Source: Streptomyces venezuelae
Lineage (GTDB): Bacteria > Actinomycetota > Actinomycetes > Streptomycetales > Streptomycetaceae
Direction: 5' to 3'
NCBI RefSeq assembly: GCF_008642275.1
Contig: NZ_CP029189.1
Span: 1,054,001-1,118,000 of the forward strand
DNA length: 64,000 bases
In this document: one piece after another, positions 54,001 to 64,000 of the stretch
Numbering within the stretch: position 1 is the first letter of the stretch
How the letters are laid out: every line of letters starts with the position of its first letter
Made by a program: the position numbers and the translations under genes
Notes under the pieces: generated by a model
The model's database searches: none
What the model was told of the DNA's origin: nothing
The model's input: the letters and a program-made list of their open reading frames with translations, nothing else

Positions 54001-57000
54001 CGGGGCCGAGTTCGACGAAGGCCGTGACTCCGGTGGCGGCCAGGGCGCGGATGCCGTCGAGGAAGCGGACGGCTTCGCGGACGTGGCGGACCCAGAAGTC
54101 GGCGGAGCCCATCTCGTCGGTGACCGGGGTGCCGGTGAGGAGGGAGACGACGGGGATGCGGGGGGCGGCGTAGACGAGGCCCTCGGCGACCTTGCGGAAG
54201 TCGGCGAGCATGCCGTCCATGAGCGGCGAGTGGAAGGCGTGGCTGACGGTGAGGCGCCTGGTCTTGCGGCCCTGGGCCGCGAAGGTGTCGGCGACGGCCT
54301 GGGCGGCCGCCTCGTCACCGGCCACGACCACCGACGCCGGCCCGTTGACGGCCGCGATGCCGACCCGGTCGGTCAGCAGCGGCAGGACCTCGTCCTCCGA
54401 CGCCTGGACGGCGATCATGGCACCACCGCCGGGCAGTTGCTGCATCAGCTGGCCGCGCGCGGCGACCAGTTCGGCGGCGTCCTGGAGGGACAGGACCCCC
54501 GCGACGTGCGCTGCGGTGATCTCGCCGATGGAGTGGCCGGCCAGGACGTCGGGGCGCAGGCCCCAGCCGTCCAGCAGCCGGAACAGGGCCGTCTCGACGG
54601 CGAAGAGCGCGGGCTGGGTGTACTCGGTGCGGTCGAGCAGGGCCGCGTCGGTCCCGAACAGTACGTCCTTGAGCGGGAGTTCGAGGTGTCGGTCGAGTTC
54701 GGCGCAGACCTCGTCGAGTGCGGCGGCGAACGCCGGCTGGGTGTCGTACAGCTCGCGTCCCATGCCGAGCCGCTGGCTGCCCTGTCCGGTGAACAGGAAC
54801 GCGGTCTGGCCCTCGCGTGCGGTGCCCCGCACCAGCCCGGCCGTGTCCTCGCCGCGGGCCAGGGCGTCCAGGCCGCGCAGCAGCTCCGTACGGTCCGACG
54901 CGACGAACGCGGCGCGCTGCTCCAGCGCCGAGCGGGTGGTGGCCAGGGAGAGGGCGAGGTCGGCGGGGCTCGGGCCGGTGCCGGTGCCGGTGCGGACGTG
55001 GGTGTGCAGGCGGCGGGCCTGGGCGCGCAGGGCGTCCGGGCCGCGTGCGGACAGCAGGACCGGGACGTACGGCGGCTGTGCCGCAGCCGGGGCCGGGGCC
55101 GGGGCCGCCGGGGCCGGCGTGTCCGGGGCCTGCTCGATGATGGCGTGGGCGTTGGTGCCGCTGATGCCGAAGGAGGAGACGCCCGCGCGGCGCGGCCGGT
55201 CCGTGTCGGGCCAGGCGGCCTGCTCGGTGAGCAGGGACACCGCACCCGCGGACCAGTCGACGTGCGGGGTCGGCTCGTCGACGTGCAGGGTCTTGGGGAC
55301 GACGCCGTGGCGCATGGCCATGACCATCTTGATGACGCCGGCGACACCGGCGGCGGCCTGGGTGTGGCCGAGGTTGGACTTGACCGAGCCGAGCAGCAGC
55401 GGCCGGTCCTCGTCGCGGTCACGGCCGTACGTGGCCAGCAGCGCCTGGGCTTCGATGGGGTCGCCGAGGGTGGTGCCGGTGCCATGGGCCTCGACGACGT
55501 CGACGTCGGCGCCGGTCAGGCGGGCGTTGGCGAGGGCCTGGCGGATCACCCGCTGCTGGGAGGGCCCGTTGGGGGCGGTGAGGCCGTTGCTCGCGCCGTC
55601 CTGGTTGACGGCGGAGCCGCGGACCACGGCCAGGACGGGGTGGCCGTTGCGGCGGGCGTCGGAGAGCCGCTCCAGCAGGAGCATGCCCGCTCCCTCGCCC
55701 CAGCCGGTGCCGTCGGCGGCGGCCGCGAAGGACTTGCAGCGGCCGTCGGCGGCGAGACCGCGCTGGCGGCTGAACTCGATGAAGGTGCCCGGCGTGAACA
55801 TCACGGTGACGCCGCCCGCGAGGGCGAGGCTGCACTCGCCCGCCCGCAGCGCCTGCGCCGCGAGGTGCAGGGCGACCAGGGAGGAGGAGCAGGCCGTGTC
55901 GACGGTGACGGCAGGGCCCTCCAGGCCGAAGGTGTAGGCGACGCGGCCGGAGACGATGCTGCTCGAACTGCCGGTGCCGAGGTAGCCCTCCACGCCGTCG
56001 GGCACCGCGTGCAGGCGGGCACCGTAGTCGTGGTACATGACGCCCGCGTAGACGCCCGTACGGCTTCCGCGCACCGAGGAGGGGGCGATCCCGGCCCGTT
56101 CGAAGGCCTCCCAGGTGGTCTCCAGCAGCAGCCGCTGCTGGGGGTCCATGGCGAGGGCCTCGCGGGGGGAGATCCCGAAGAACGCGGCGTCGAACTCGGC
56201 GGCGTCGTGCAGGAATCCGCCCTCTCGGGCGTAGGAGGTGCCCGGGTGCTCCGGGTCGGGGTGGTAGAGGGCCTCGGTGTCCCAGCCGCGGTTCTCGGGC
56301 AGCCGGGTGATGCCGTCGTGACCGGCCGTCAGCAGCGCCCAGAGGTCCTCGGGGGTGCGGACGTCACCGGGGTAGCGGCAGCTCATGGCGACGATCGCGA
56401 TGGGCTCGTCGTCGTCGGCGCCACCGGGACCGGCGGGGACGGCCGGGCCGGCGGCCGGTGCGGCGTCCGGGTCGGTGTCGTCGACCAGTTCGGTGCGCAG
56501 GTGACGGGCGAGGACGGCCGGGTCCGGGTAGTCGAAGATCAGCGTGGCGGGCAGGCGCAGGCCGGTGGCGGCGTTCAGCCGGTTGCGCAGCTCCACCGCG
56601 GTGAGCGAGTCGAAGCCCAGTTCCTTGAAGGCCCGCCCCGACTCGACGGCCGCGGGACCTGCGTGGCCGAGGACGGACGCGACCTGCGTACGGACCAGGT
56701 CCAGCAGGGCCCGGTCCCGTTCGGCCGGGGCCAGCCCGGCCAGGCGGGCCCGCAGCTCCGGCTCGGCACCGGCGGTGACGGCACCGGCGGCGGAGCGGCG
56801 GGCGACGCCGCGGACCAGCCCGCGCAGCAGCGGGGCGATGGTGCCCGCGGCGGCCTGCGGGCGCAGGGCGTCGGTGTCGACCCGCAGGAGGGCGACGGCC
56901 GCGTCGTCGAGGCCGGTCGCGGTGTCGAACAGCTCCAGGCCCTCGGCGACCGTCAGCGGGGGCATTCCGGCGCGGCGCATCCGGTTGACGTCGGCGGCGT

Positions 57001-60000
57001 CGAGGGAGCCCGCCATGCCCTCGGCGGCGGCCCACAGGCCCCAGGCGAGGGCCGTGGCGGGCAGGCCCTGGGCGCGGCGGTGCCGGGCGAGGGCGTCCAG
57101 GAAGGAGTTCGCGGCGGCGTAGTTGGCCTGGCCGGGGCCGCCGAAGAGGCCGGAGGTGGAGGAGAACAGCACGAACGCGGACAGGTCCAGGCCGCGGGTC
57201 AGCTCGTGGAGGTGCCAGGCGGCGTCCACCTTGGGGCGGAGCACCGCGGACAGCCGCTCGGGGGTCAGCGAGGAGACGATGCCGTCGTCGAGGACACCGG
57301 CGGTGTGGACGACGGCGGTCAGCGGTTGGTCGGCCGGAATGCCGGCGAGCAGCGCGGCCAGTGCGTCCCGGTCGGCGACGTCGCAGGCGGCCCAGGTGGC
57401 GGTGGCACCGGACTCGGCGAGTTCGGCTGCCAGTTCGGCCGCGCCGGGTGCGTCGGCGCCGCGGCGGCCGACGAGGAGCAGACGGCGGACCCCGTGGACG
57501 GCGGTCAGGTGCCGGGCCACGAGCCGGCCGAGCCCACCGGTGGCGCCGGTGATCAGCACGGTGCCCTCGGGCCCGAAGGCAGCGGCCCGGCCGGAGGCGC
57601 CGTCGACGGCTCCGGAGGCGGTGTCGCCGTCCTGGCCGGTCTCGACGCGGGCGAGGCGCGGGACGAGGACGGCGCCCCCGCGCAGGGCGAAGCGCTCCTC
57701 CTCCGCGGCGGCGAGCGCGCGGCGCAGCGCGCCGTGGTCCTCGGCCGGACCTGCGTCGACGAGGGCGATCCGGCCCGGGTTCTCGGTCTGGGCGGACCGC
57801 AGCAGACCCCAGGCGGTGGCGCCGGCCAGGTCCGTCACGTCCTCGCCCGGCAGCGCGGCGACCGCACCGCGGGTGACGACGACCAGCCGGGCGGCGGCGA
57901 ACCGGTCGTCGGCCAGCCATTCCTGTGCCAGCGCCAGCACCTGGTGCGCGACGCCGTGCACGGTTTCCGGGGTGACCGGTGCGGGTGCCGGGGCGAGGTG
58001 GAGGAAGACCTCCTCCGGTACGGCGGTCCCCGCGTCGGCCGCCGCGGCCAGCGCGGCCAGGTCGGCGTACCGGTCGCCGTCCGCGCCGTGTCCCGGCTCG
58101 GTCCTGCCGAGGAGGACGTACGGGGCCGGGGCCGCCGGGTCCGGGGCGGTCGGTCCGGCGAGCTCGGTCCACTGCTGGCGGAACACCGACTCGTGGAAGG
58201 TGGCGCGGGCGGCCCGCAGCTGGTCGGCGGTCACCGGGCGCAGTGCGAGCGACCCGACGGCCGCGACGGGCGCGCCGGAGGCGTCGGCGATCTCCAGCCG
58301 GACGCCCTCGGTTCCGGCGGGGGTGAGGCGGACGCGCAGCGCGCTCGCCCCGCCCGCGTACAGCGACACCCCGGACCAGGCGAAGGGCAGTCGCCCCTGG
58401 CCGTCGTCGGCGCCGAGGCCGCCGAGGCCGATGGCGTGCAGGGCTGCGTCGAGCAGTGCGGGGTGCAGGCCGAAGCGGCCGGCCTGGTCCTCCGTGCCGT
58501 CGGGCAGGGCCACCTCGGCGTAGACGGCTCCGTCGAGCTGCCAGGCCGTACGCAGGCCCCGGAAGGTGGGTCCGTAAGCGAAGCCGATGCTGTCGAGGGC
58601 GTCGTAGCGGCCGTCGAGCGGGACCTTGGTGGCGCCGGCCGGGGGCCAGGCGGTCAGGTCGAAGTCCGTGGCGGGGCGGCCGTCCTCGGCGAGGACGCCG
58701 GCGGCGTGCCGGGTCCAGGGCTCCTCGGCGGCGACGCCCTCGGCGCGGGAGTGCAGGGTGAACGCGCGGCGGCCGGTCCCGTCGTCGGCACCGACCCGGA
58801 CGCGCAGCTGGACGCCGCCGCGCTCGGGCAGGACGAGCGGGGCTTCGAGGGTCAGTTCTTCGAGGTGGTCGCAGCCGAGCTGGTCACCGGCGCGGGTCGC
58901 GAGCTCCACGAACGCCGTGCCGGGGAGCAGGACGCTGCCGAGGATGGCGTGGTCGGCGAGCCAGGGGTGGGTGGACAGGGCGAGGCGTCCGGCGAAGACC
59001 ATGCCGTCGGAATCGGGCAGGGCGACTCCGGCGGTGAGGAGCGGGTGGGCGGTGTCGTCGAGGCCGATCGCCTCGACGTCCCCGAGGTAGTACGAGGAGA
59101 GGGCGGGCCAGTAGCGCTGGCGCTGGAAGGCGTAGGTCGGCAGGTCGACGCGGCGGGCGCCGGTGCCCGCGTAGAACGCCGTCCAGTCCACGCGGACGCC
59201 GTGGACGTGGGCCCGCGCGAGGGCGGTGGTGAGGGCCTCCGCCTCCGGACGGCCCTTGCGCAGCACGGGCACGAAGACCGCGCCCTCGGCAGCGACGCAG
59301 TCCTGCGCCAGCGCCGACAGGACACCGTCGGGCCCGAGTTCGACGTACTTGGTGACCCCGGCGGCCTCCAGCGCCCGGACACCGTCCAGGAACCGCACGC
59401 CCTCACGGACGTGCCGCACCCAGAAATCGGCCGAACCCATCTCGTCGGAGACGAGCGCACCGGTCAGGTTGGAGACGACCGGGATCCGCGGAGCCGCGAA
59501 CGACAGCCCCGCCACGACCTCACGGAAGGCGTCCAGCATCCCGTCCATGCGCGGCGAATGGAACGCGTGACTGACCGTCAGACGCTTGGTCTTCCGGTCG
59601 GCGAACGACGCCACCACAGCCAGCGCCGCATCCTCGTCACCCGCGATCACGACCGACTGAGGCCCGTTGACGGCCGCGATGCTCACACGGTCGGTCAGTA
59701 GCGGCAGGACCTCGTCCTCCGACGCCTGGAGGGCGATCATCACGCCACCACCCGGCAGCGCCTGCATCAACCGACCACGCGCAGCAACCAGCGAGCAGGC
59801 ATCCTCCAGCGAGAACACACCCGCCACATGCGCAGCCGCGATCTCACCGACCGAGTGACCGGCGAGGAAGTCCGGCCTGACACCCCATGACTCCAGCAGC
59901 CGGAACAACGCCACCTCGACCGCGAACAGCGCGGGCTGCGCATACTCCGTACGGTCCAGTACGGCCGCATCGCCACCGAACAGGACGTCCTTCAGGGGCA

Positions 60001-63000
60001 TTTCGAGTACGACGTCCATGTGGGCGCAGATCGCGTCCAGCGCGTCCGAGAAGGCCGGGTGGGCGGCGTACAGCTCACGGCCCGTCCCGAGCCGCTGGCT
60101 GCCCTGCCCCGTGAACAGGAACGCGGTCCGGCCGGCGGTCGGAGAGCCCGTCACGAGCGTGGCGGCCGAGCCGTCCTCCGCCAGCGTCTCCAGGGCCGAG
60201 AGGAGCCCGGCGCGGTCCGCAGCCACCACGGCTGCGCGGTGCTCGAAGGCGGAGCGGCCCACGGCCAGGGAGAACCCGAGGTCGGCTGCGCTCGCTGCGG
60301 GGTGGCGGACGGCGTGCTCGTGCAGGCGGCGGGCCTGGTCGCGCAGGGCATCGCGGCTCTTGCCGGACAGCAGCCACGGCAGCGGGGCGTCCGGCGCCGA
60401 CTCGGGCTCGGGCGCGGGCGGGACGAGGGCCGGGGAAGCGGCCTCAGGGGCCTGCTCGATGATGGTGTGGGCGTTGGTGCCGCTGATGCCGAAAGACGAG
60501 ATTCCCGCGCGGCGCGGCCGGCCGGTCTCCGGCCAGGCGACGGCACCGGTCAGCAGGGCGACGTCACCGGCCGTCCAGTCGACGTGCGGGGTCGCTTCGT
60601 CGACGTGCAGTGTCGGGGGCAGGATCCCGTGCTGCATGGCCAGGACCATCTTGATGACGCCCGCGACACCGGCGGCCGCCTGGGTGTGGCCGAGGTTCGA
60701 CTTGACGGAGCCGAGCCACAGCGGCCGGCCCTCCGGACGGTCCTGTCCGTACGTGGCCAGCAGCGCCTGGGCTTCGATGGGGTCGCCGAGCTTCGTGCCG
60801 GTGCCGTGGGCCTCGACGGCGTCCACGTCGGCGGTGGCCAGGCCCGCGCTCGCGAGGGCCTGACGGATGACGCGCTGCTGGGCGGGGCCGTTGGGGGCGG
60901 TCAGGCCGTTGCTCGCGCCGTCCTGGTTGACGGCGGAGCCGCGGACCAGTGCGAGGACGGGGTGACCGTGGCGGCGGGCGTCGGAGAGCCGTTCGACGAG
61001 GAGCATGCCGAGGCCCTCGCCCCAGCCGGTGCCGTCGGCGGCGGCCGCGAAGGCCTTGATCCGGCCGTCCTCGGCGAGGCCCCGCTGGCGGCTGAAGTCG
61101 ATGAAGGAGGCGGGGGTGGACATGACGGTCACACCACCGGCCAGGGCCATCGTGCACTCACCGGCCCGCAGGGCCTGGATGGCCCAGTGCAGGGCGACGA
61201 GCGACGAGGAGCAGGCCGTGTCGACGGTGACGGCGGGGCCTTCCAGGCCGAGGACGTAGCTGACGCGGCCGGAGACGACGCTCGCGGCGTTGCCGGTGCC
61301 GAGGAAGCCCTCGGTGCCGTCGGGGGCGGCGAGGATGACGTCGAGGTAGTCCTGGCCGTTGGTGCCGGTGAAGACGCCGATGCGCTCGCCGCGCACGGCG
61401 GCGGGGTCGATGCCGGCCCGTTCGAAGGCCTCCCAGGAGGTCTCCAGCAGCAGGCGCTGCTGCGGGTCCATGGCCAGGGCCTCGCGCGGGGAGATCCCGA
61501 AGAAAGCGGGGTCGAACGTGGCCGCGTCGGCGAGGAACCCTCCCTCGCGGACATAGGTGGTGTTCTCGGCGAGGGACTCCGGGTCGTACAGCCCGTCGAG
61601 GTCCCAGCCGCGGTCGGTGGGGAAGCCGGAAATCGCGTCGCGGCCTTCGGCGAGCAGCTCCCACAGTTCCTCGGGGGTGCGGACGCCGCCGGGGAAGCGG
61701 CAGCTCATCGCGACGATCGCGATGGGGTCGTCATCCGTCCCGGTGCCCGGCCCGGTCGTGGTGGCGCCCGCCGGGTCGGCGGGGTGTGCGCCGAGCAGTT
61801 CGCCCTGGAGGAAGGCGGCCAGGGCCAGGGAGTTGGGGTAGTCGAAGATCAGGGTGGCGGGCAGGCGCAGCCCGGTCCGGGCGGTGAGGAGGTTGCGGAT
61901 CTCCACCGCGGTCAGGGAGTCGAAGCCGAGGTCCCGGAAGGCGATGGCCGGGTCGACGGACTCGGGACCAGGGTAGCCGAGGACGGCGGCGATCTGCGTA
62001 CGGACGAACTCCAGCGCGAGGGCGTCTCGTTCGTCGGCCGGCGCCTTGGTGATCCGCCGGGCGAGGCTGTCGGCGGCCTCGGCCGGGGCGTCGGCGGACC
62101 GGCTCGCGGCGGCGAGGGCCTGGACGGCCTCGGGGAGTGCCGCGATCAGCGGGCAGGGGCGGACGGCGGTGAGGCCGGGCGCGAGGCGGGCCCAGTCGAT
62201 GTCGGCGACGACGGAGGAGGTCTCGTCGAGTGCCAGCGCCGTGTTCATCGCGGACAGGGCGAGTTCGGGGGCGAGGGCCGGGAGTCCGGCGGAGCGCAGG
62301 CGCTCGGCGACGAGTTCGTCGGTGGCCATGCCGCCGTCGGCCCAGGCGCCCCAGGAGATCACGGTGGCGGGCAGGCCATCGGCTCGGCGCTGCTCGGCGA
62401 GGGCGTCCAGGTGGGCGTTCGCGGCGGCGTAGTTGGCCTGTCCGGCGGCACCGAATGCGGCGGCGACGGAGGAGAACAGGACGAAAGCGGTCAGGTCCAG
62501 GTCGCGGGTCAGCTCGTGCAGGACCTGGGCGCCGTGGGCCTTGGGCCTCAGGACGCCCGCCAGGCGCTGCGGGGTCTGGGCGTCGAGGACGCCGTCGTCG
62601 AGGACACCGGCGGCATGGACGACGGTGGTCAGCGGCAGTTCGGCGGGGACGGTGGCGAGGAGCCGGGTCATGGCGTCGCGGTCGGATACGTCGCAGGCGG
62701 CGAGGGTGACCTCGGCGCCCATCTCGCGCAGTTCCGCAGCGAGTTCGGCGGCTCCCTCGGCATCGGGGCCGCGCCTGCCGACCAGCAGCAGGTGCGCGGC
62801 GCCGGAGCGGGCGAGCCAGCGGGCCACGTGCCCGCCGAGGGCTCCGGTGCCGCCGGTGACGAGGGCGGTGCCGGAGGTGGTCCAAGCGGCGGCGGAGGCG
62901 TGGTCCCGGGGGGCGCGGGCCAGGCGGCGGACGAAGACGCCGCTGGCTCGTACGGCGACGTGGTCCTCGGTGCCGAGTCCGCCCAGGACGTCGGCGAGGC

Positions 63001-64000
63001 GGCCGGTGGCGCGCTCGTCGGGGGTCGGGGGCAGGTCGACGAGGCCGCCCCAGCGTGCGGGCAGTTCGAGGGCGGCGGTCCGGCCGAAGCCCCAGAGGGC
63101 GGCCTGGGCGGTGCTGGTGAGCCGGTCGGAGCGGCCGGTGGCGACCGCGCCCTGGGTGGCGGCCCAGAGCGGGGCGTCCACCCCCGCGTCGCCCAGGGCC
63201 TGGACGAGGGCGAGCGTGGCGGCGAGCCCGGCGGGCAGCGCGGCGTCCTCGGGGTGCGGGCGCTCGTCGAGGCCGAGCAGCGACAGCACGCCGGCGGGCG
63301 CGTCGGGCGCCGTCTCCAGGGCTGCGGTGAGGTGCCGGGCCAGGGCGGCCCGGTCGTCGGTGGTGGCGTCGACGGTGAGGGGGGTGACGGTGACCCCGCG
63401 GGCGGTCAGGGCGCGGGTGGCGGCCAGGGTCCAGGGGGCGTCGGCGTACGCGGCGGGCACCGCGAGGAGCCAGTGCCCGGCGAGGGGCGCGGGCGCGGTG
63501 TCGGTGAGCGGTGTCCAGGTGACGCGGTAGCGCCAGCCGGTGACGGTGTCGCGGTCGCGGTGCCGGCGGTGCCATGCGGACAGGGCGGGCAGGACGCCGC
63601 TGAGGGGTTCGTCGCCGTCGACGCCGAGGGTGTCGGCGAAGGCGGCCAGGTCCTCGCTGTCGACGACCTCCCAGAACTTGGCGTCGGTCAGGCCGAGTTC
63701 ACGTCCGTCGGCGGGTCCGGTGAGGTCGGTGAAGGGGTCGCGGGGCCAGTACAGGTCGCGCTGGAAGGCGTACGTCGGCAGCTCGACGTGGCCGGTGCCG
63801 GTGGCGGCGAAGCGGGTGGCCCAGTCCGGGGACAGTCCGCGGACGTGGGCACCGGCGACGGCGGCGGTCAGGGTGCGGCTCTCGGGTCGGCCGGTGCGCA
63901 GTGCGGGCAGGAAGGCGGCGGCGCGGGGGCCGTTGGCGGTCTGGCAGTCCTGGCCGAGGGCGGACAGGACGCCGTCGGGGCCGAGTTCGACATAGGCGGT
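50840..64000 (-). CDS. PKS-1: modular type I polyketide synthase (5' partial): AT(end)-KR-ACP, then 2x KS-AT-DH-KR-ACP
   Basis: This is a multimodular type I polyketide synthase. The reading frame is open from the window edge to a TGA at 50840-50842, giving 4386 visible codons; the start is off the right edge. Domain order: the C-terminal end of an AT, KR and ACP, then two complete KS-AT-DH-KR-ACP modules, then a C-terminal docking tail. KS active-site Cys codons are at 61211-61213 and 55889-55891. ACP phosphopantetheine Ser codons are at 61916-61918, 56606-56608 and 51206-51208. Both complete ATs have the malonyl-type GHS(V/I)GE and HAFH motifs. All three KRs have LDD (B-type) and intact Ser/Tyr. 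The protein should be cytosolic and hand its chain to PKS-2, whose start lies 68 bp downstream. The domain calls are firm; what precedes the first partial module is unknown. Confidence 0.97.
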   Translation of the reverse strand, partial: TAYVELGPDGVLSALGQDCQTANGPRAAAFLPALRTGRPESRTLTAAVAGAHVRGLSPDWATRFAATGTGHVELPTYAFQRDLYWPRDPFTDLTGPADGRELGLTDAKFWEVVDSEDLAAFADTLGVDGDEPLSGVLPALSAWHRRHRDRDTVTGWRYRVTWTPLTDTAPAPLAGHWLLAVPAAYADAPWTLAATRALTARGVTVTPLTVDATTDDRAALARHLTAALETAPDAPAGVLSLLGLDERPHPEDAALPAGLAATLALVQALGDAGVDAPLWAATQGAVATGRSDRLTSTAQAALWGFGRTAALELPARWGGLVDLPPTPDERATGRLADVLGGLGTEDHVAVRASGVFVRRLARAPRDHASAAAWTTSGTALVTGGTGALGGHVARWLARSGAAHLLLVGRRGPDAEGAAELAAELREMGAEVTLAACDVSDRDAMTRLLATVPAELPLTTVVHAAGVLDDGVLDAQTPQRLAGVLRPKAHGAQVLHELTRDLDLTAFVLFSSVAAAFGAAGQANYAAANAHLDALAEQRRADGLPATVISWGAWADGGMATDELVAERLRSAGLPALAPELALSAMNTALALDETSSVVADIDWARLAPGLTAVRPCPLIAALPEAVQALAAASRSADAPAEAADSLARRITKAPADERDALALEFVRTQIAAVLGYPGPESVDPAIAFRDLGFDSLTAVEIRNLLTARTGLRLPATLIFDYPNSLALAAFLQGELLGAHPADPAGATTTGPGTGTDDDPIAIVAMSCRFPGGVRTPEELWELLAEGRDAISGFPTDRGWDLDGLYDPESLAENTTYVREGGFLADAATFDPAFFGISPREALAMDPQQRLLLETSWEAFERAGIDPAAVRGERIGVFTGTNGQDYLDVILAAPDGTEGFLGTGNAASVVSGRVSYVLGLEGPAVTVDTACSSSLVALHWAIQALRAGECTMALAGGVTVMSTPASFIDFSRQRGLAEDGRIKAFAAAADGTGWGEGLGMLLVERLSDARRHGHPVLALVRGSAVNQDGASNGLTAPNGPAQQRVIRQALASAGLATADVDAVEAHGTGTKLGDPIEAQALLATYGQDRPEGRPLWLGSVKSNLGHTQAAAGVAGVIKMVLAMQHGILPPTLHVDEATPHVDWTAGDVALLTGAVAWPETGRPRRAGISSFGISGTNAHTIIEQAPEAASPALVPPAPEPESAPDAPLPWLLSGKSRDALRDQARRLHEHAVRHPAASAADLGFSLAVGRSAFEHRAAVVAADRAGLLSALETLAEDGSAATLVTGSPTAGRTAFLFTGQGSQRLGTGRELYAAHPAFSDALDAICAHMDVVLEMPLKDVLFGGDAAVLDRTEYAQPALFAVEVALFRLLESWGVRPDFLAGHSVGEIAAAHVAGVFSLEDACSLVAARGRLMQALPGGGVMIALQASEDEVLPLLTDRVSIAAVNGPQSVVIAGDEDAALAVVASFADRKTKRLTVSHAFHSPRMDGMLDAFREVVAGLSFAAPRIPVVSNLTGALVSDEMGSADFWVRHVREGVRFLDGVRALEAAGVTKYVELGPDGVLSALAQDCVAAEGAVFVPVLRKGRPEAEALTTALARAHVHGVRVDWTAFYAGTGARRVDLPTYAFQRQRYWPALSSYYLGDVEAIGLDDTAHPLLTAGVALPDSDGMVFAGRLALSTHPWLADHAILGSVLLPGTAFVELATRAGDQLGCDHLEELTLEAPLVLPERGGVQLRVRVGADDGTGRRAFTLHSRAEGVAAEEPWTRHAAGVLAEDGRPATDFDLTAWPPAGATKVPLDGRYDALDSIGFAYGPTFRGLRTAWQLDGAVYAEVALPDGTEDQAGRFGLHPALLDAALHAIGLGGLGADDGQGRLPFAWSGVSLYAGGASALRVRLTPAGTEGVRLEIADASGAPVAAVGSLALRPVTADQLRAARATFHESVFRQQWTELAGPTAPDPAAPAPYVLLGRTEPGHGADGDRYADLAALAAAADAGTAVPEEVFLHLAPAPAPVTPETVHGVAHQVLALAQEWLADDRFAAARLVVVTRGAVAALPGEDVTDLAGATAWGLLRSAQTENPGRIALVDAGPAEDHGALRRALAAAEEERFALRGGAVLVPRLARVETGQDGDTASGAVDGASGRAAAFGPEGTVLITGATGGLGRLVARHLTAVHGVRRLLLVGRRGADAPGAAELAAELAESGATATWAACDVADRDALAALLAGIPADQPLTAVVHTAGVLDDGIVSSLTPERLSAVLRPKVDAAWHLHELTRGLDLSAFVLFSSTSGLFGGPGQANYAAANSFLDALARHRRAQGLPATALAWGLWAAAEGMAGSLDAADVNRMRRAGMPPLTVAEGLELFDTATGLDDAAVALLRVDTDALRPQAAAGTIAPLLRGLVRGVARRSAAGAVTAGAEPELRARLAGLAPAERDRALLDLVRTQVASVLGHAGPAAVESGRAFKELGFDSLTAVELRNRLNAATGLRLPATLIFDYPDPAVLARHLRTELVDDTDPDAAPAAGPAVPAGPGGADDDEPIAIVAMSCRYPGDVRTPEDLWALLTAGHDGITRLPENRGWDTEALYHPDPEHPGTSYAREGGFLHDAAEFDAAFFGISPREALAMDPQQRLLLETTWEAFERAGIAPSSVRGSRTGVYAGVMYHDYGARLHAVPDGVEGYLGTGSSSSIVSGRVAYTFGLEGPAVTVDTACSSSLVALHLAAQALRAGECSLALAGGVTVMFTPGTFIEFSRQRGLAADGRCKSFAAAADGTGWGEGAGMLLLERLSDARRNGHPVLAVVRGSAVNQDGASNGLTAPNGPSQQRVIRQALANARLTGADVDVVEAHGTGTTLGDPIEAQALLATYGRDRDEDRPLLLGSVKSNLGHTQAAAGVAGVIKMVMAMRHGVVPKTLHVDEPTPHVDWSAGAVSLLTEQAAWPDTDRPRRAGVSSFGISGTNAHAIIEQAPDTPAPAAPAPAPAAAQPPYVPVLLSARGPDALRAQARRLHTHVRTGTGTGPSPADLALSLATTRSALEQRAAFVASDRTELLRGLDALARGEDTAGLVRGTAREGQTAFLFTGQGSQRLGMGRELYDTQPAFAAALDEVCAELDRHLELPLKDVLFGTDAALLDRTEYTQPALFAVETALFRLLDGWGLRPDVLAGHSIGEITAAHVAGVLSLQDAAELVAARGQLMQQLPGGGAMIAVQASEDEVLPLLTDRVGIAAVNGPASVVVAGDEAAAQAVADTFAAQGRKTRRLTVSHAFHSPLMDGMLADFRKVAEGLVYAAPRIPVVSLLTGTPVTDEMGSADFWVRHVREAVRFLDGIRALAATGVTAFVELGPDGTLSALAQDCLADAADPADPAGPALCVPVLRKDRPEAEALTTALALAHVHGATVDWTAYHAGTGARRVELPTYAFQRKRYWLDVGVSVEDVLAAGLDAPGHPLLGAAVPLPASDGLVLTGRLAVSTHPWLADHTVMDTVLLPGTAFVELALRAGAEVGCDTVEELAIEAPLTLTEQGGVQLQLAVDAADPTGRRTLTLHSRPADAGAQEPWTRHVTGVLAPAAPARPADLATWPPAGAEPVPTDGFYPAAAAAGLGYGPVFQGLRAAWRTADALYAEVALDAAHAADADAYGVHPALLDAALQAIGLGVPGGADPGDGARLPFAWTGVRLHAAGAAGLRVRLTQGASGGIALDVADSTGTPVATVDSLVLRPVTAAQLGGDRAAAHHEALFGVEWARLPLAAAAVPADERWAVLGEDTTGFRIGGVPLDTHTGLAALRGALAAGAPAPDVVIVPLTTAAGTGGRAATARTAAHQALALVQEWLAEERLDASRLVLLTSGAVAAAPGEHVTDLPHAPVWGLVRSAQSENPGRFVLADTDGSDASLGALAAALAGDEPQLALRSGEAHAFRLRRIARTATPDAPDTDAANADAPEPGVPALDTTGTVLVTGATGTLGRLFARHLADVHGVRNLLLLSRRGDAAPGAADLTRELTDRGADVTWAACDAADRDALAAVLAAVPADRPLTAVVHTAGVLDDGIIDSLTPERLDTVLRPKVDAAWNLHELTEGHPLAAFVLFSSVAGSFGAPGQGNYAAANAFLDALAQHRAARGLTARSLAWGLWATEDGMAGALDEAGLTRMARAGVTGLTPDEGLALFDTSRTLHDAVLVPMRVEQAALRAQAADGTLPPLLRGLVRTPVRRAADSSTGIRTGAAASATEPADALKDRLAGLPAAERDQALRELVRTQVAAVLGHGTPDDVDAGRGFLDLGFDSLTAVDLRNRLTAASGLRLPVTLIFDYPSPAALAAYIGERLGQGGPGRPPVHAEIDKLESVLSTVAPDDVDRAGITARLRDLLAKWNDTHSAAPDSAADERDIQAATADELFDLLDDELGLS
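51060..56409 (-). other. PKS-1 module 1c: KS-AT(malonyl)-DH-KR-ACP, DH motif variant
   Basis: KS Cys is at 55889-55891. The AT has GHSIGE (about 54520-54540) and [10 protein letters not shown], malonyl type; the LMD ending is shared only with modules 4a and 4b. The DH catalytic motif reads [10 protein letters not shown] (His 53600-53602), with Asp where HxxxGxxxxP has Gly; the second motif is LLDAALQ (Asp 53102-53104), and Gln at the last position is a known alternative to His. The KR has LDD and FSS...QGNY. The ACP Ser is at 51206-51208. The architecture predicts an alkene, but DH activity is less certain than in the neighbouring modules. Confidence 0.9.
56410..61735 (-). other. PKS-1 module 1b: KS-AT(malonyl)-DH-KR-ACP
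   Basis: Complete alkene-forming module. The KS has TACSSS (Cys 61211-61213), EAHGTGT and NLGHTQ. The AT has GHSVGE (about 59840-59862) and HAFH (about 59550-59570), the malonyl-CoA pattern. The DH has an intact HxxxGxxxxP motif ([10 protein letters not shown], His at 58949-58951) and the second catalytic motif LLDAALH (Asp 58448-58450). The KR has LDD and FSS...QANY. The ACP Ser is at 56606-56608. Expected product: a trans alkene, since B-type KR plus DH usually gives E geometry; this is inference. Confidence 0.93.
61736..64000 (-). other. PKS-1 module 1a (partial): AT(end)-KR-ACP
   Basis: Only the last part of the AT is visible (64000 to about 63775). Its ending ([20 protein letters not shown]) matches the malonyl-type ATs of this locus and not the methylmalonyl-type ATs of PKS-3 (ESSPHPVLTVGMQ), so malonyl-CoA is inferred without seeing the active site. 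There is no DH: the post-AT linker runs straight into the KR structural subdomain (W-R-Y-R-V-T-W near 63530) and the catalytic KR (NADPH motif TGGTGALG near 62870). The KR has LDD and a complete Ser...Tyr pair, so a D-configured (B-type) beta-hydroxyl is predicted. The ACP has LGFDSL with Ser at 61916-61918. Confidence 0.88.

Overview
The window is a stretch of very GC-rich actinobacterial DNA, most likely from Streptomyces or a close relative. It is filled by one modular type I polyketide synthase (PKS) locus. Five PKS genes lie head to tail on the minus strand, so transcription and the predicted order of chain elongation run from position 64000 down to position 1. The first gene enters from the right edge without its start, and the fifth leaves at the left edge without its end. 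No tRNA, rRNA, transposase, CRISPR array or non-PKS gene was seen.

Layout in transcription order (numbers 1-5 are mine). PKS-1 (64000-50840, 5' partial): end of an AT, then KR-ACP, then two KS-AT-DH-KR-ACP modules. PKS-2 (50771-34608, 5387 aa): three KS-AT-DH-KR-ACP modules. PKS-3 (34504-24893, 3203 aa): two KS-AT-KR-ACP modules, the only ones with methylmalonyl-type ATs. PKS-4 (24832-2129, 7567 aa): four modules, KS-AT-DH-KR-ACP, KS-AT-DH-ER-KR-ACP and two more KS-AT-DH-KR-ACP. PKS-5 (2061-1, 3' partial): KS and the start of an AT. In total I see 12 KS, 13 AT (two partial), 9 DH, 1 ER, 12 KR and 12 ACP. There is no loading module and no thioesterase, so both ends of the assembly line lie outside the window.

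How they work together. Each protein begins with a short coiled-coil N-terminal docking helix. Each of the four visible C-termini ends in a four-helix-type docking tail. Head and tail subtypes change together along the gene order, which supports hand-off 1 to 2 to 3 to 4 to 5. Read colinearly, the line adds a hydroxy-acetate unit, five acetate units processed to double bonds (a possible pentaene), two propionate units without dehydration, one acetate unit of uncertain oxidation state, one fully reduced acetate unit, two more alkene units, and then continues. All 12 KRs carry the LDD (B-type) motif. Two of them (PKS-3 second module, PKS-4 first module) have lost the catalytic serine and may leave ketones or be impaired.

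Genome-level features. The intergenic gaps are only 60-103 bp, so the genes probably form one operon. A GC-rich hairpin follows PKS-2. Several AT and KR segments are almost identical between modules, pointing to recent gene conversion or module duplication, and inter-domain linkers contain short tandem repeats. The architecture fits a polyene-type polyketide, but I do not match it to a named compound.
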